A stretch of DNA of 64,000 bases. It comes from Sulfurivermis fontis (GTDB lineage Bacteria > Pseudomonadota > Gammaproteobacteria > Thiohalomonadales > Thiohalomonadaceae). The stretch lies in assembly GCF_004001245.1 (NCBI RefSeq), contig NZ_AP018724.1:186001-250000 (forward strand), in the 5' to 3' direction. The notes under the pieces were generated by a model. That model did no database searches and had not been told where the DNA came from. It saw only the letters and a list, made by a program, of their open reading frames with translations. A program made the translations under genes and the position numbers. Shown one piece after another: positions 54,052 through 61,881 of this stretch; the stretch's first letter is position 1; each line of letters starts with the position of its first letter.

Positions 54052-54762
54052 TCAGATATGCTTGTTGCGGTTGAACACGGCACGCTCGATATCGGCCTGC
54101 TCATCCCTCTTGTAGACCGCACGGCCATAATCGGTCAGGTTGCGGTCGGCGCCGATGTAGAACACGTGCGGCTTGGTGCCCTGTTCCGGTCGCAGCACCT
54201 GGGTCGCATGCTTGGCCACCAGCTGCGACACCTCGCTGTTGGGGTCATTGAGGTCGCCGAAGATGCGCGAGCGGCCGACGCAGGTCTGCACGCAGGCGGG
54301 GACCAGCCCCTGAATCACGCGGTGGTAGCAGAAGGTGCACTTGTCCACCACCTTGGTGATATCGGTGTAGGTGCGGTGCTCCGGCAGCATGAAGCGGGCG
54401 TTGTAGGGACAGGAGGCCATGCAGGCCTTGCAGCCGATGCAGCGGTCATAGTGCTGCAGCACGAAGCCGCCATCTTCCAGTTTGTAGGTGGCGCCCACCG
54501 GACAGGCGCGTACGCACGGGGGATCGTCGCAGTGGTTACACAGGCGCGGCAGGAATTGCTTTTTCACGGTTGGGTACTTGCCGGTCACCCGATAGGGAAC
54601 CCAGGTACGGAATACCCCCAGTGGAACGTCATACTCCGCTTTGCACGCCACCTGGCACGCCATGCAGCCGATGCAGCGGCGCACGTCGATCACCATGGCG
54701 TAGCGCCGGACGCCGGGTTTTCCCCGTGTCTCGGTCGACGACATGAGCAGTTCTTGAGTCAT
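54052..54762 (-). CDS. Four-cluster ferredoxin subunit (B)
   Basis: 236 residues with four [4Fe-4S] motifs in order: CIGCMACQVAC, CNHCDDPPCVRAC, CIGCKACMASC and CTFCYHRVIQGLVPACVQTC. Typical DmsB/PsrB/ArxB-type electron-transfer subunit. GAGGAG is 7 bases before ATG 54762. First gene of the operon, about 80 bp downstream of a strong sigma-54 promoter. Confidence 0.95.
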   Translation of the reverse strand: MTQELLMSSTETRGKPGVRRYAMVIDVRRCIGCMACQVACKAEYDVPLGVFRTWVPYRVTGKYPTVKKQFLPRLCNHCDDPPCVRACPVGATYKLEDGGFVLQHYDRCIGCKACMASCPYNARFMLPEHRTYTDITKVVDKCTFCYHRVIQGLVPACVQTCVGRSRIFGDLNDPNSEVSQLVAKHATQVLRPEQGTKPHVFYIGADRNLTDYGRAVYKRDEQADIERAVFNRNKHI

Positions 54763-54850
54763 TGTTAGCTCCTCATTGGTGGGACAAGGTGGCGCGTAGG
54801 CGCCCTCCCCGGTTATAGGCGCAGCTGCCCAGACAGCCAGCGTATCCAGC

Positions 54851-54869
54851 GTTGCAACTCGCGGGCCAA
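54851..54869 (-). promoter_or_regulatory. Sigma-54 promoter of the molybdoenzyme operon
   Basis: The minus strand reads TTGGCCCG-N4-TTGCA, matching YTGGCACG-N4-TTGCW at 12 of 13 positions. GG at 54867-54866 and GC at 54855-54854 are separated by exactly 10 bp. The predicted start near 54842 leaves about 80 bp of leader before ATG 54762. Confidence 0.8.
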
Positions 54870-54908
54870 CGCCGGGAGAGGCGAAACTCCCGGTTTCTGG
54901 AGGCCGGC

Positions 54909-54924
54909 GTTACAGTCTGGTAAT
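54909..54924. promoter_or_regulatory. Regulator dyad site 1 (GTTAC-N6-GTAAT)
   Basis: GTTAC-AGTCTG-GTAAT. One of three related dyads upstream of the operon. Centred about 74 bp upstream of the predicted start, a plausible enhancer distance for a NtrC-type activator. Confidence 0.6.
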
Positions 54925-54940
54925 GTCCATAGCGCAGGAT

Positions 54941-54956
54941 GTTACGCAGCGGTAAC
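54941..54956. promoter_or_regulatory. Regulator dyad site 2 (GTTAC-N6-GTAAC)
   Basis: GTTAC-GCAGCG-GTAAC, a perfect 5-bp dyad, 32 bp from site 1 (three helical turns) and about 106 bp upstream of the predicted start. The architecture agrees, as recalled, with the AioR motif GTTNC-N6-GNAAC. Confidence 0.7.
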
Positions 54957-55009
54957 GTTTCGAGGGGGCGAGTTGTTTCCTGCCGGTAACCAAACCCCGC
55001 CCGCATGCA

Positions 55010-55025
55010 GTTACGTAGCCGTGAC
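55010..55025. promoter_or_regulatory. Regulator dyad site 3 (GTTAC-N6-GTGAC)
   Basis: GTTAC-GTAGCC-GTGAC. Lies between site 2 and the X gene, close to the weaker sigma-54 candidate at 55030. An isolated half-site GGTAAC also occurs at 54985-54990. Confidence 0.6.
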
Positions 55026-55029
55026 AGGG

Positions 55030-55046
55030 TTGGCATGGTATGAGCA
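55030..55046 (+). promoter_or_regulatory. Possible sigma-54 promoter of the X-S-R genes
   Basis: TTGGCATGGTATGAGCA has GG-N10-GC spacing (GG 55032-55033, GC 55044-55045) and a good -24, but the -12 lacks the TT of TTGC. Start predicted near 55057, 37 bp before ATG 55094. Confidence 0.4.
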
Positions 55047-55093
55047 GGTGGTTTGGTCGTGACGGACTGTATCTGGAGGATCGAAGGGTGGTG

Positions 55094-55969
55094 ATGCGGA
55101 AAATCCGCCGGCTACTGGTGGCCGCCTGGCTGTTGCTTCCGGGGTGGTTGCCCACGGCCTGGGCGGCGGCCGCGGGGGAGCCGGTGCGCATCGGCCTGAC
55201 GCCGGTGTTTCTCGACGAGCAGACCTCGTTCGTCGAATCGTGGCGCGGCTATCTCGAAAAGAGGCTGGGGCGGCCGGTGATGTTCACCCAGCGCAGCAGC
55301 TACCGCGACATCATGGATCTGCTGTTGCAAGGCAAGCTCGATTTCGCCTGGGTGTGCGGCTATCCCTACGTGCGCTACCAGTCCGAGTTGCAGCTTACCG
55401 CCGTGCCGCTCTATCAGGGGGAACCGCTGTACCGGGCGTATCTCATCGTGCCGGTGCGCGACACCGCGACCAGGTCGCTGTCCGATCTGCGCGACAAGCT
55501 GTTCGCCTACTCGGACATCGACTCCAATTCCGGCTATCTGGTGATCCAGCACCAATTGCTGAACACGGGGTTTGGCGCGGGGACATTTTTCCGCCGCACG
55601 TTCTTCACCGGCGCCCATCGCAAGGTGGTGGAGGCGGTGGCCGCCGGTGTGGCCGATGGGGGTAGCGTGGACGGATACGTATGGGATGTATTGTCCCGCT
55701 CCAACCCGGAGCTGACCTCACGTACCCGGGTGGTCGCGCGCACGCCGGTGTACGGTTTTCCGCCGGTGGTGGCGCGGCGTGGCATAACTGCGGAATCGAT
55801 GCGTGCGGTACAGGCTACGCTCCTGTCCATGCATCAGGACGTCGAAGGGCGGGCGCTGCTGACGCGTCTCGGCCTGGATGGATTCACGACGGGAAGTCCG
55901 GCGCTGTACGACGACATACGCCGGATGATGCTGACGGTACGGGGGGCCGGTGGTGTTGCACAACCTTAG
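55094..55969 (+). CDS. PhnD-like periplasmic binding protein (X, sensor component)
   Basis: 291 residues from ATG 55094 with a signal peptide (MRKIRRLLVAAWLLLPGWLPTAWAAA). PhnD/phosphonate-type periplasmic binding domain: RIGLTPVFLDEQTSFVESW, LDFAWVCGYPYVRYQ, SDIDSNSGYLV and DGYVWDVLS. The cysteine in WVCGYPY is a candidate ligand, as for AioX. In AioXSR and ArxXSR such a protein presents arsenite to the kinase. The kinase gene overlaps its end by 20 bp. Ligand here unknown. Confidence 0.85.
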   Translation: MRKIRRLLVAAWLLLPGWLPTAWAAAAGEPVRIGLTPVFLDEQTSFVESWRGYLEKRLGRPVMFTQRSSYRDIMDLLLQGKLDFAWVCGYPYVRYQSELQLTAVPLYQGEPLYRAYLIVPVRDTATRSLSDLRDKLFAYSDIDSNSGYLVIQHQLLNTGFGAGTFFRRTFFTGAHRKVVEAVAAGVADGGSVDGYVWDVLSRSNPELTSRTRVVARTPVYGFPPVVARRGITAESMRAVQATLLSMHQDVEGRALLTRLGLDGFTTGSPALYDDIRRMMLTVRGAGGVAQP

Positions 55970-57401
55970 CCTGCGCTACAAGGTTCCCATCCGTTCCAGT
56001 CTCCTGATCCTGGTCACGGCGCTGCTGGTCACCGCAGCGCTGATGTACCGGGCCTATGACGACATGCGGCGCGATTTGTTGTTCAACGCCGAGGGCATGA
56101 GCCGCCTGTTGGTGCGTACCTTGGTACCGGCGATGCTGCATGACGATGTGTGGCAAGTATACGAGGCAATCCACGCCGCTTATCCGTATGTAGATGACGG
56201 CGCCGCACAGGAGAGCGAACTCATTCTGGTGCTGGATGTGGCCGGCAACACCTACGTATCCAATCAGCCGACCCGTTTCCCCATGCTGTCCGACCCGGCG
56301 GCGAAAGGTGCCGAGTTTGCATTGCTCCAGCGTGCTGCCTTGCAGCAGGGTGAGGTCGCTCCCGCGATCGTGGATCTCGACCTGGCGGAATATCTCTATC
56401 TGGTCATGCCGATCATCTCCGACCGTGTGCGCCTCGGCAGTCTGGTGCTGGGGTATCCGCGGGCGTTGTTCCTGCCACGTTTTCTGACCATCGCCAAGCG
56501 CGCGGCCTGGATGACGTTGCTCAGCCTGACAGTATTGCTGCCCATCACCTGGTATTGGGCACGGCGCCTGGCGCAGCCCATGGTGCAGCTGGCCAACTGC
56601 ATGGAGCGCCTGAGTACTACAACGCCGGAGCAATTGCACTGCGACTTGTTCGAGTCCCAGGACGAAATCGGGCGTCTTGGCCTCAGTTTCCGCCGTATGT
56701 TGGCGGAGTTGCAGGAAAAACAGGCGCTGGAGCGGCAGATCGTGGTGGGCGACCGGCTAAGTGCCATCGGCCGTCTCACCTCGTCCATCGCCCACGAGAT
56801 CAACAATCCCCTTGGCGGCATGCTCAACGCCATCGATACCTTCAAGCGGCACGGCAATTGCGACAATCCGCGCACCCATCGCACCATGTCGTTGTTGGAG
56901 CGTGGTCTGCTGCAAATTCGCGATACGGTGGGCGCACTGCTGGTGGAAGCCAAGGCCGGTAGCCACTCCCTGACACCGCAGGATATCGAGGATATTCATA
57001 CGCTGGTGGCACCGGAGGCGGGCAAGAAATCGGTATGCATCGACTGGCATAACAATTTACGTGTACCCATCGGCTTGCCGGCGACACCGGTGCGGCAGAC
57101 CCTGCTCAACCTGCTGCTCAATGCAGTGCATGCCGCCAACGATGGCGGTATGGTGCGTTGCCTGGTGTGGAAGGATGATCATCGCCTGCACATGCAAATA
57201 GCCAATGACGGCCAATACATCCCGGCGGAAAAGATTGAGCATCTGTTCGAACCCTTCTCGCCGCTGTCGGAACAGGGGCATGGTCTCGGTCTGTGGGTTT
57301 GCTACCAGATTGCACAGCAGTTGGGTGGTGATATTCGTGTGCATAGTGAACCGGAATACACCGTGTTCACCGTGGCCCTGCCTTATGGAGAGCAAGCGTG
57401 A
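55950..57401 (+). CDS. Sensor histidine kinase (S)
   Basis: 483 residues from GTG 55950. A membrane helix (about 17-33), a periplasmic sensor region (about 35-180), a second helix, HAMP (ARRLAQPMVQLANCMERLS), the dimerisation box with phospho-histidine SSIAHEINNPLGGML, and an ATPase domain with N-box LLNLLLNAVHAAND and GHGLGLWV. It presumably senses the state of the X protein and phosphorylates R. The GTG of R overlaps its stop (GTGA). Confidence 0.9.
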   Translation: MVLHNLSLRYKVPIRSSLLILVTALLVTAALMYRAYDDMRRDLLFNAEGMSRLLVRTLVPAMLHDDVWQVYEAIHAAYPYVDDGAAQESELILVLDVAGNTYVSNQPTRFPMLSDPAAKGAEFALLQRAALQQGEVAPAIVDLDLAEYLYLVMPIISDRVRLGSLVLGYPRALFLPRFLTIAKRAAWMTLLSLTVLLPITWYWARRLAQPMVQLANCMERLSTTTPEQLHCDLFESQDEIGRLGLSFRRMLAELQEKQALERQIVVGDRLSAIGRLTSSIAHEINNPLGGMLNAIDTFKRHGNCDNPRTHRTMSLLERGLLQIRDTVGALLVEAKAGSHSLTPQDIEDIHTLVAPEAGKKSVCIDWHNNLRVPIGLPATPVRQTLLNLLLNAVHAANDGGMVRCLVWKDDHRLHMQIANDGQYIPAEKIEHLFEPFSPLSEQGHGLGLWVCYQIAQQLGGDIRVHSEPEYTVFTVALPYGEQA

Positions 57402-58750
57402 ACAAACTTTGTCTGGTGGAAGACGATGCCATTATGGGCGAGTCGCTGTGCGACCGTTTCGAGCTGGAGGGCTTCGACGTTGATTGGTTCCAGAATGCCC
57501 CGGAGGCCTTCGACTCCATCGGCCGTATAGCCTATGGGCTGGTCATCAGCGACATACGCATGCCGGGCATGAGTGGCGAGCAGCTGTTCGAGCAGGTGCT
57601 GGAGCGCTATGCACAGCGGCCGCCGTTCCTGTTCATCACCGGATATGGCGCCATCGACAAGGCGGTGCGTCTGCTCAAACTGGGCGCCGCCGACTACATC
57701 ACCAAGCCGTTCGACCTGGATGATCTGGTGCAGAAGGTGCGTGAACTTAGCGCGTCCGCCGGAACCGCGGCCGCGGGCGAAGCGACGCCGGCGCTGGGCG
57801 TCTGTCCCACCATGCGTCACATGGAGGAGTCACTGCCGCACCTGGCGCAGCGCGCCAATACCATTCTACTCACCGGCGAGTCGGGGGTGGGCAAGGAGCA
57901 TGTGGCGCGCCTGATTCACCACTACGGCAGCGGCGATGCCGCTCCCTTCGTGGCGGTCAATTGCGGGGCCCTCACCGAGACCCTGCTGGAAGCCGAACTG
58001 TTCGGCTACGAGAAGGGCGCCTTCACCGGCGCGCTGCGCACCAAGAAGGGCGTGTTCGAACTGGCCCACGGCGGTACGCTGCTGCTGGACGAGATCGGCG
58101 AAATGCCCTTGCCCATGCAGGTGCGCCTGCTGCGCGCCATCCAGGAGCGCACCGTGGTGCGCGTCGGCGGCGAACGGCCGATCCGGGTCGACCTGCGCCT
58201 GATCTGCGCCACCAACCGCGACCTCAAGTGCATGGCGGAGCAGGGGCATTTCCGCGAGGATCTGTACTACCGCATCAATGTTATCCACCTGCGCATCCCG
58301 CCGTTGCGTGAGCGTAAGGAGGACGTGCTGTGGTTTGCACGCCGTTTCCTGCACGAGTACACCGCTGCCCATCCCGGCGAGGGCAAGGTGCTGCACCCCG
58401 AGGCCGAGCGGGCGATGCTGGATTATCCCTGGCCGGGCAACATCCGTGAGTTGCGCCATACCCTGGAGCGCGCCTGTATTCTCACCCGCGGCGAGATCCT
58501 CATGCCGCAGGACCTGTTCGAGGGCGGCATCGATGAGCCGGCACCACCGCCGCCGCCGGGCCAGCCGGCCTGCGACGATCTCGGCCAGTACATGCGCGCC
58601 TGCGAACGCGCCTACATCCTGCGCGCGCTGGATTCCCATCAATGGAAGATCGGGGATACCGCCGGCTATCTCGGCATCAGTCGCAAGAATCTGTGGGAGA
58701 AGATGAGGAAATACGCCATCCAGGCCGTACAGTCGGAGGATGCCGAGTGA
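57398..58750 (+). CDS. Sigma-54-dependent response regulator (R, NtrC/AtoC type)
   Basis: 450 residues: receiver (about 1-120; phosphoacceptor in LVISDIRMPGMSG, lysine in ITKPFD), AAA+ domain (about 135-370) with Walker A GESGVGKEHVA, the sigma-54 contact loop GAFTGAL, DEIGEMPL and arginine finger region, and a C-terminal Fis-type helix-turn-helix (DTAGYLGISRKNLWEKMRKY). It activates sigma-54 promoters by enhancer binding, most likely the GTTAC-N6-GTAAC dyads nearby. Only plausible activator of the four sigma-54 promoters found in the window. Confidence 0.93.
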   Translation: MNKLCLVEDDAIMGESLCDRFELEGFDVDWFQNAPEAFDSIGRIAYGLVISDIRMPGMSGEQLFEQVLERYAQRPPFLFITGYGAIDKAVRLLKLGAADYITKPFDLDDLVQKVRELSASAGTAAAGEATPALGVCPTMRHMEESLPHLAQRANTILLTGESGVGKEHVARLIHHYGSGDAAPFVAVNCGALTETLLEAELFGYEKGAFTGALRTKKGVFELAHGGTLLLDEIGEMPLPMQVRLLRAIQERTVVRVGGERPIRVDLRLICATNRDLKCMAEQGHFREDLYYRINVIHLRIPPLRERKEDVLWFARRFLHEYTAAHPGEGKVLHPEAERAMLDYPWPGNIRELRHTLERACILTRGEILMPQDLFEGGIDEPAPPPPPGQPACDDLGQYMRACERAYILRALDSHQWKIGDTAGYLGISRKNLWEKMRKYAIQAVQSEDAE

Positions 58751-58762
58751 CCGGGTGAGGAG

Positions 58763-58779
58763 CGGCACCGATTTTGCTT
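58763..58779 (+). promoter_or_regulatory. Sigma-54 promoter of moaA
   Basis: CGGCACCGATTTTGCTT: GG (58764-58765) -N10- GC (58776-58777) with GGCAC and TTGCT intact. Only the T before GG is replaced. The predicted start near 58789 precedes ATG 58814 by about 25 bp. It overlaps no other gene, as the R stop is at 58750. Confidence 0.7.
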
Positions 58780-58813
58780 GTGTTTTTTACAGGCAATAAC
58801 CGCGAGAACAGCC

Positions 58814-59800
58814 ATGCAAGCGTTGACCGACAACTTTGGACGCCGCATCACCTATCTGCGCCTGTCGCTGACCGACCACTGCAACCTGCGCTGCCGCTAT
58901 TGCATGCCGGAAGAGGCCCACGGCAGCGGCCGGGTCGGGCGCCTGACGGAGGAGGAGACGGTGCGTCTGATCGGCCTGTTCGCCCGCATGGGGGTGGACA
59001 AGGTACGCCTGACCGGCGGCGAGCCGCTGCTGCGGCGTGATTTGGTAACACTGGCCGGTGCCATTGCCGCCCTGCCCGGGGTGCGCGACCTGTCCCTGTC
59101 CACCAACGCCCTGCTGCTGGAAAAGAACGCGGCAGCCCTGGCGGCCGCCGGGGTGCGCCGCCTCAATATCTCCCTCGACTCCCTGCACGCGGAACGCTTC
59201 GCCGACATCACCGGCGGCGGCGATCTGACGGCTGTCCTGCGCGGCATCGAGGCGGCGCGGGCCGCCGGCATGACGCCGATCAAACTCAACATGGTGGCGC
59301 TGAACGGCATCAACGACGATGAAATCACCACCATGGCGGAGTTCGCCCAGGCGCGCGGTCTGGAGCTGCGCTACATCGAAACCATGCCGGTGGGTGGCCA
59401 GGGCGAGTGGAGCATGCGCCATCACCTGCCCGCCGAGCAGATCATGGCGCGGCTGCAACGGCATTTCGGCTCCGACCTGTTGCCGCAGCACGAAGGCGCC
59501 GGCGGCCCCGCACGCATGTACCGCGTCGGTGCCCGCGGCCCGCGCATCGGCGTCATCTCCGCGGTGTCGCGCCACTTCTGCGCCAGTTGCAACCGCGTGC
59601 GTCTCACTGCCGAAGGCGATTTGGTGCTTTGTCTGGGCAACGAACACAGCGTATCGCTGCGCGAACCGCTGCGGGCGGGGATGGACGACGCGGCGCTGTG
59701 CGGACTGATCCGCGCCGCCATCCTGCGCAAACCCGAGCGGCACGACTTCAATGCCCCCCAGGCGGCGCCGCTGCGGCCGATGTACGCCTTGGGTGGTTAA
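58814..59800 (+). CDS. moaA: GTP 3',8-cyclase (molybdenum cofactor biosynthesis)
   Basis: 328 residues from ATG 58814 (GAGAA upstream); an in-frame ATG at 58778 falls in the sigma-54 promoter. Radical-SAM motif CNLRCRYC and the C-terminal second cluster CASCNRVRLTAEGDLVLCLG, with the final GG (YALGG) essential in MoaA. It converts GTP to the cyclic precursor of molybdopterin. Its sigma-54 promoter ties cofactor supply to the molybdoenzyme regulon. Confidence 0.95.
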   Translation: MQALTDNFGRRITYLRLSLTDHCNLRCRYCMPEEAHGSGRVGRLTEEETVRLIGLFARMGVDKVRLTGGEPLLRRDLVTLAGAIAALPGVRDLSLSTNALLLEKNAAALAAAGVRRLNISLDSLHAERFADITGGGDLTAVLRGIEAARAAGMTPIKLNMVALNGINDDEITTMAEFAQARGLELRYIETMPVGGQGEWSMRHHLPAEQIMARLQRHFGSDLLPQHEGAGGPARMYRVGARGPRIGVISAVSRHFCASCNRVRLTAEGDLVLCLGNEHSVSLREPLRAGMDDAALCGLIRAAILRKPERHDFNAPQAAPLRPMYALGG

Positions 59801-59803
59801 ACG

Positions 59804-59921
59804 CAGTTACAAGATACAAGAGCCACGCTGCCAGGGGAGAAATCCGCTGCCCTCGTGCTGTTGGAAAGGCAAACCACCGTGCACGCAGCGCACTCATCCA
59901 CGTGCAACTTGTATCTACTTT
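59804..59921. repeat. Composite dispersed repeat, copy 4
   Basis: Outer arms CAGTTACAAGATACAAG (59804-59820) and CAACTTGTATCTACTT (59905-59920). The core, inverted relative to copies 1 and 3, contains at 59876-59893 the complement of GTGCGCTGCGTGCACGGT (17 of 18 matching). It lies between moaA and the rhodanese gene. Confidence 0.65.
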
Positions 59922-59981
59922 CCGTAGCTGTATGCGCTACGCATGCGCATCCTGCATAAACGTCATTACGGGACCACGACC

Positions 59982-60413
59982 ATGACCATCACCCAACACC
60001 TCGGCGAACTGACGCCGCGCCAGGCCTGGCAGATGTTGCAGGACGACCCGCGCGCGGTATTGGTCGACATCCGTTCCGCCATGGAGTATTTGTTCGTCGG
60101 CCATCCGTCCGGCGCAGTGCACATCGCCTGGATCGACGAGCCGGACTGGACCGTGAATCCCCACTTCGTAACGGAAGTACGCAAGCTGCTGCTGGGTGGT
60201 GTCGTATGCGACGGCGAAGAAGGCTGCGCGCCCGTGATCCTGATCTGCCGCAGCGGCAAGCGCTCCAAGGAGGCCGGCAAGGCGCTGCTGGAGGCCGGCC
60301 TGAAGAACGTCTATCACGTCGACAGCGGATTCGAAGGCGAACTGGACGAGCATCACCATCGCAGCACCATCAACGGCTGGCGCCACGACGGCCTGCCGTG
60401 GGAGCAGTGCTGA
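59982..60413 (+). CDS. Rhodanese-like sulfurtransferase
   Basis: 143 residues from ATG 59982. Single rhodanese domain: VLVDIRSAMEYLFVGHPSGAVHI, then the active loop ILICRSGKRSKEAG with the catalytic cysteine, and VYHVDSGFEGELDEHHHR. Cytoplasmic. It transfers sulfane sulfur; located after moaA, so it may supply sulfur to molybdopterin or the enzyme, or take part in sulfur metabolism. A partial composite-repeat core (GGCGCGCGCAGCGCGCAC) follows at about 60434-60485. Confidence 0.85.
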   Translation: MTITQHLGELTPRQAWQMLQDDPRAVLVDIRSAMEYLFVGHPSGAVHIAWIDEPDWTVNPHFVTEVRKLLLGGVVCDGEEGCAPVILICRSGKRSKEAGKALLEAGLKNVYHVDSGFEGELDEHHHRSTINGWRHDGLPWEQC

Positions 60414-60489
60414 AAGCAGATATTGGTGGAGGCTCCAAGGAGGCGCGCGCAGCGCGCACACTCTTTCATTGCGCGTGTTGTTCGTGCTC

Positions 60490-60527
60490 GCATAAAAAAG
60501 CCGGTGTGAACCAGGGTTCACACCGGC
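60490..60527 (-). terminator. Rho-independent terminator of the porin gene (distal)
   Basis: A 12-bp stem GCCGGTGTGAAC / GTTCACACCGGC (60500-60527), followed on the minus strand by TTTTTTATG. A second imperfect hairpin with a T-run lies at 60560-60599, directly after the porin stop at 60606, so the terminators are in tandem. Confidence 0.8.
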
Positions 60528-60559
60528 AAGATCCCACGGAGGGGTGGGGTGCAACATAA

Positions 60560-60599
60560 AAAAGCTCGGCCCGGCAACAGAGGCCGGACCGGCTCCAAG
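60560..60599 (-). terminator. Proximal porin terminator
   Basis: On the minus strand GGTCCGGC...GCCGGGCC pairs with one G-T wobble, then GAGCTTTTTTATG. It begins 7 bp after the porin stop. Confidence 0.65.
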
Positions 60600-60605
60600 G
60601 AAAAC

Positions 60606-61634
60606 TCAGAAGTCGTAGACGAGGCCGATGGAGAACGCCGACGGGTCCTGGCCCGGCGCGGCGACGCCAGGATTCGCGCCGTGGCCCCAGTTGAACGGGT
60701 TGGCGCTGCTGTTGGCTTCGTTGTCCACCTTGGCATAGGCGGCGTACACCGTGGCGTTCTTGAACAGCGGGTAGTCGTAGCCTATCGCCAGCATGGTGGC
60801 ATCGTCGGCCGTGCCGTTGTCGGATTCACCGGCACTGGTGTACTGGATCTTCGCCGTGCCGGCGCCGGCGGCGAAAGCGGCGCCGAGGGTGAAGATGTCG
60901 CGGTCGGCGCCATCCACGCCGCCCTCGGCCGTATTCTGTACCAGCATTGCCTTCACATCGGCGAAGCCGAAGTCGTAGCCCGCGCTGAGCGCGGCAACGG
61001 AGGCATCCTCGCTACCGCCGATCAGCCCCTTGTCAAAGCCGAGCCAGGTCAGCCCCAGATTCAGCTTGTCGATATTGAAGGTGACGCGAATGCCATTGGC
61101 ACTGCCGTCCTTGACGCCTTGCTCCATCACGTGGGTCAGCGCGACGGTGACGTTGCCGAGGGCCGGTGTCACATAGTGCAGCGCATTGTCGGCGCGGCCG
61201 GGCCAGGAACCGCCGGTCAGGTTACCGGCGTCACCGACCTGATCGGCGAACAGGTTGGCGTCGTAAACGTACTGGTTGGCGGCGGGCAGGCGGCCGGCGA
61301 GGAAGGTGCCGAAGTCGCCCTTCAGACCGAGGTAGCTGTCACGGGTGGTGCCCCAGAAGCCGTCATCGTTGTCGCCACTGCCATCAGTGTCCTTTGCCGA
61401 TGCCATGGTTACGCCGCCTTCCAGTTGGAACAGGCCGCTCAGGCCGTTGCCGAAGTCGGTGGAGCCGCGCACGCCGAAGCGCGAGGAATTGCTGGACAGA
61501 TAGGTGCTGCTGTCGGTGCCATCATCCAGGCTGTCAGCGGACAGATGCACCTTGCCGTAGATGCCGACATCGGCGCTGGCGGCAAAAGGAATCAGCGCGG
61601 CGGCAACCGCCAGTGACGTGATGGTTTTTTTCAT
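60606..61634 (-). CDS. Gram-negative porin
   Basis: 342 residues from ATG 61634 with a signal peptide (MKKTITSLAVAAALIPFAASA). Mature start DVGIYGKVHLSADSL and SSRFGVRGSTDFGNGLSGLFQLE are typical of 16-strand trimeric porins; the C-terminus ends GLVYDF with the terminal phenylalanine required for outer-membrane insertion. No selectivity loop is recognisable. A sigma-54 promoter and two GTTAC-N6-GTAAC dyads upstream place it in the same regulon as the molybdoenzyme operon. Confidence 0.9.
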   Translation of the reverse strand: MKKTITSLAVAAALIPFAASADVGIYGKVHLSADSLDDGTDSSTYLSSNSSRFGVRGSTDFGNGLSGLFQLEGGVTMASAKDTDGSGDNDDGFWGTTRDSYLGLKGDFGTFLAGRLPAANQYVYDANLFADQVGDAGNLTGGSWPGRADNALHYVTPALGNVTVALTHVMEQGVKDGSANGIRVTFNIDKLNLGLTWLGFDKGLIGGSEDASVAALSAGYDFGFADVKAMLVQNTAEGGVDGADRDIFTLGAAFAAGAGTAKIQYTSAGESDNGTADDATMLAIGYDYPLFKNATVYAAYAKVDNEANSSANPFNWGHGANPGVAAPGQDPSAFSIGLVYDF

Positions 61635-61753
61635 CTCTAGCCCCTCGATAAATTCTTGATGGTGTGCGGGCGCGAACGCCCGGTTTCTGTCATGCCGATC
61701 ACCCGCGGCGCTTCTGGGCGCGCTGCGAGGGGACCTCATGCCTCATCGACTAT

Positions 61754-61770
61754 GGCAATTACCGGGCCAA
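61754..61770 (-). promoter_or_regulatory. Sigma-54 promoter of the porin gene
   Basis: The minus strand reads TTGGCCCG-N4-TTGCC, sharing the exact -24 block with the molybdoenzyme promoter. GG 61768-61767 and GC 61756-61755 are 10 bp apart. Predicted start near 61743, 109 bp before the ATG. Confidence 0.8.
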
Positions 61771-61832
61771 GTGAAAGAACTCAGGTGGGACAAGGGTTTG
61801 TGCCGGTGTTGCGGGAACGGAGCCGGCGCCGT

Positions 61833-61848
61833 GTTACGCAGTTGTGAC
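61833..61848. promoter_or_regulatory. Regulator dyad site 4 (GTTAC-N6-GTGAC)
   Basis: GTTAC-GCAGTT-GTGAC, centred about 97 bp upstream of the predicted porin start. Shares GTTACGCAG with site 2 at the molybdoenzyme operon. Confidence 0.65.
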
Positions 61849-61865
61849 GGCAAGGTCGTTACGGC

Positions 61866-61881
61866 ATTACGCATTGGTAAC
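61866..61881. promoter_or_regulatory. Regulator dyad site 5 (ATTAC-N6-GTAAC)
   Basis: ATTAC-GCATTG-GTAAC, 33 bp from site 4, the same three-turn spacing as sites 1 and 2. Centred about 130 bp upstream of the predicted porin start. Divergent cysH lies 135 bp the other way. Confidence 0.6.

Noticed and set aside
49687-54762. Sulfite dehydrogenase SoeABC
   Set aside because: The membrane subunit is NrfD-like rather than DmsC-like, and regulators and accessory genes are not typical of soe.
49687-55969. Naming the enzyme arsenite oxidase (ArxA) or tetrathionate reductase
   Set aside because: The regulators fit, but the A subunit has Cx2Cx3Dx27C and I cannot place it in a clade without an alignment; so the name is withheld.
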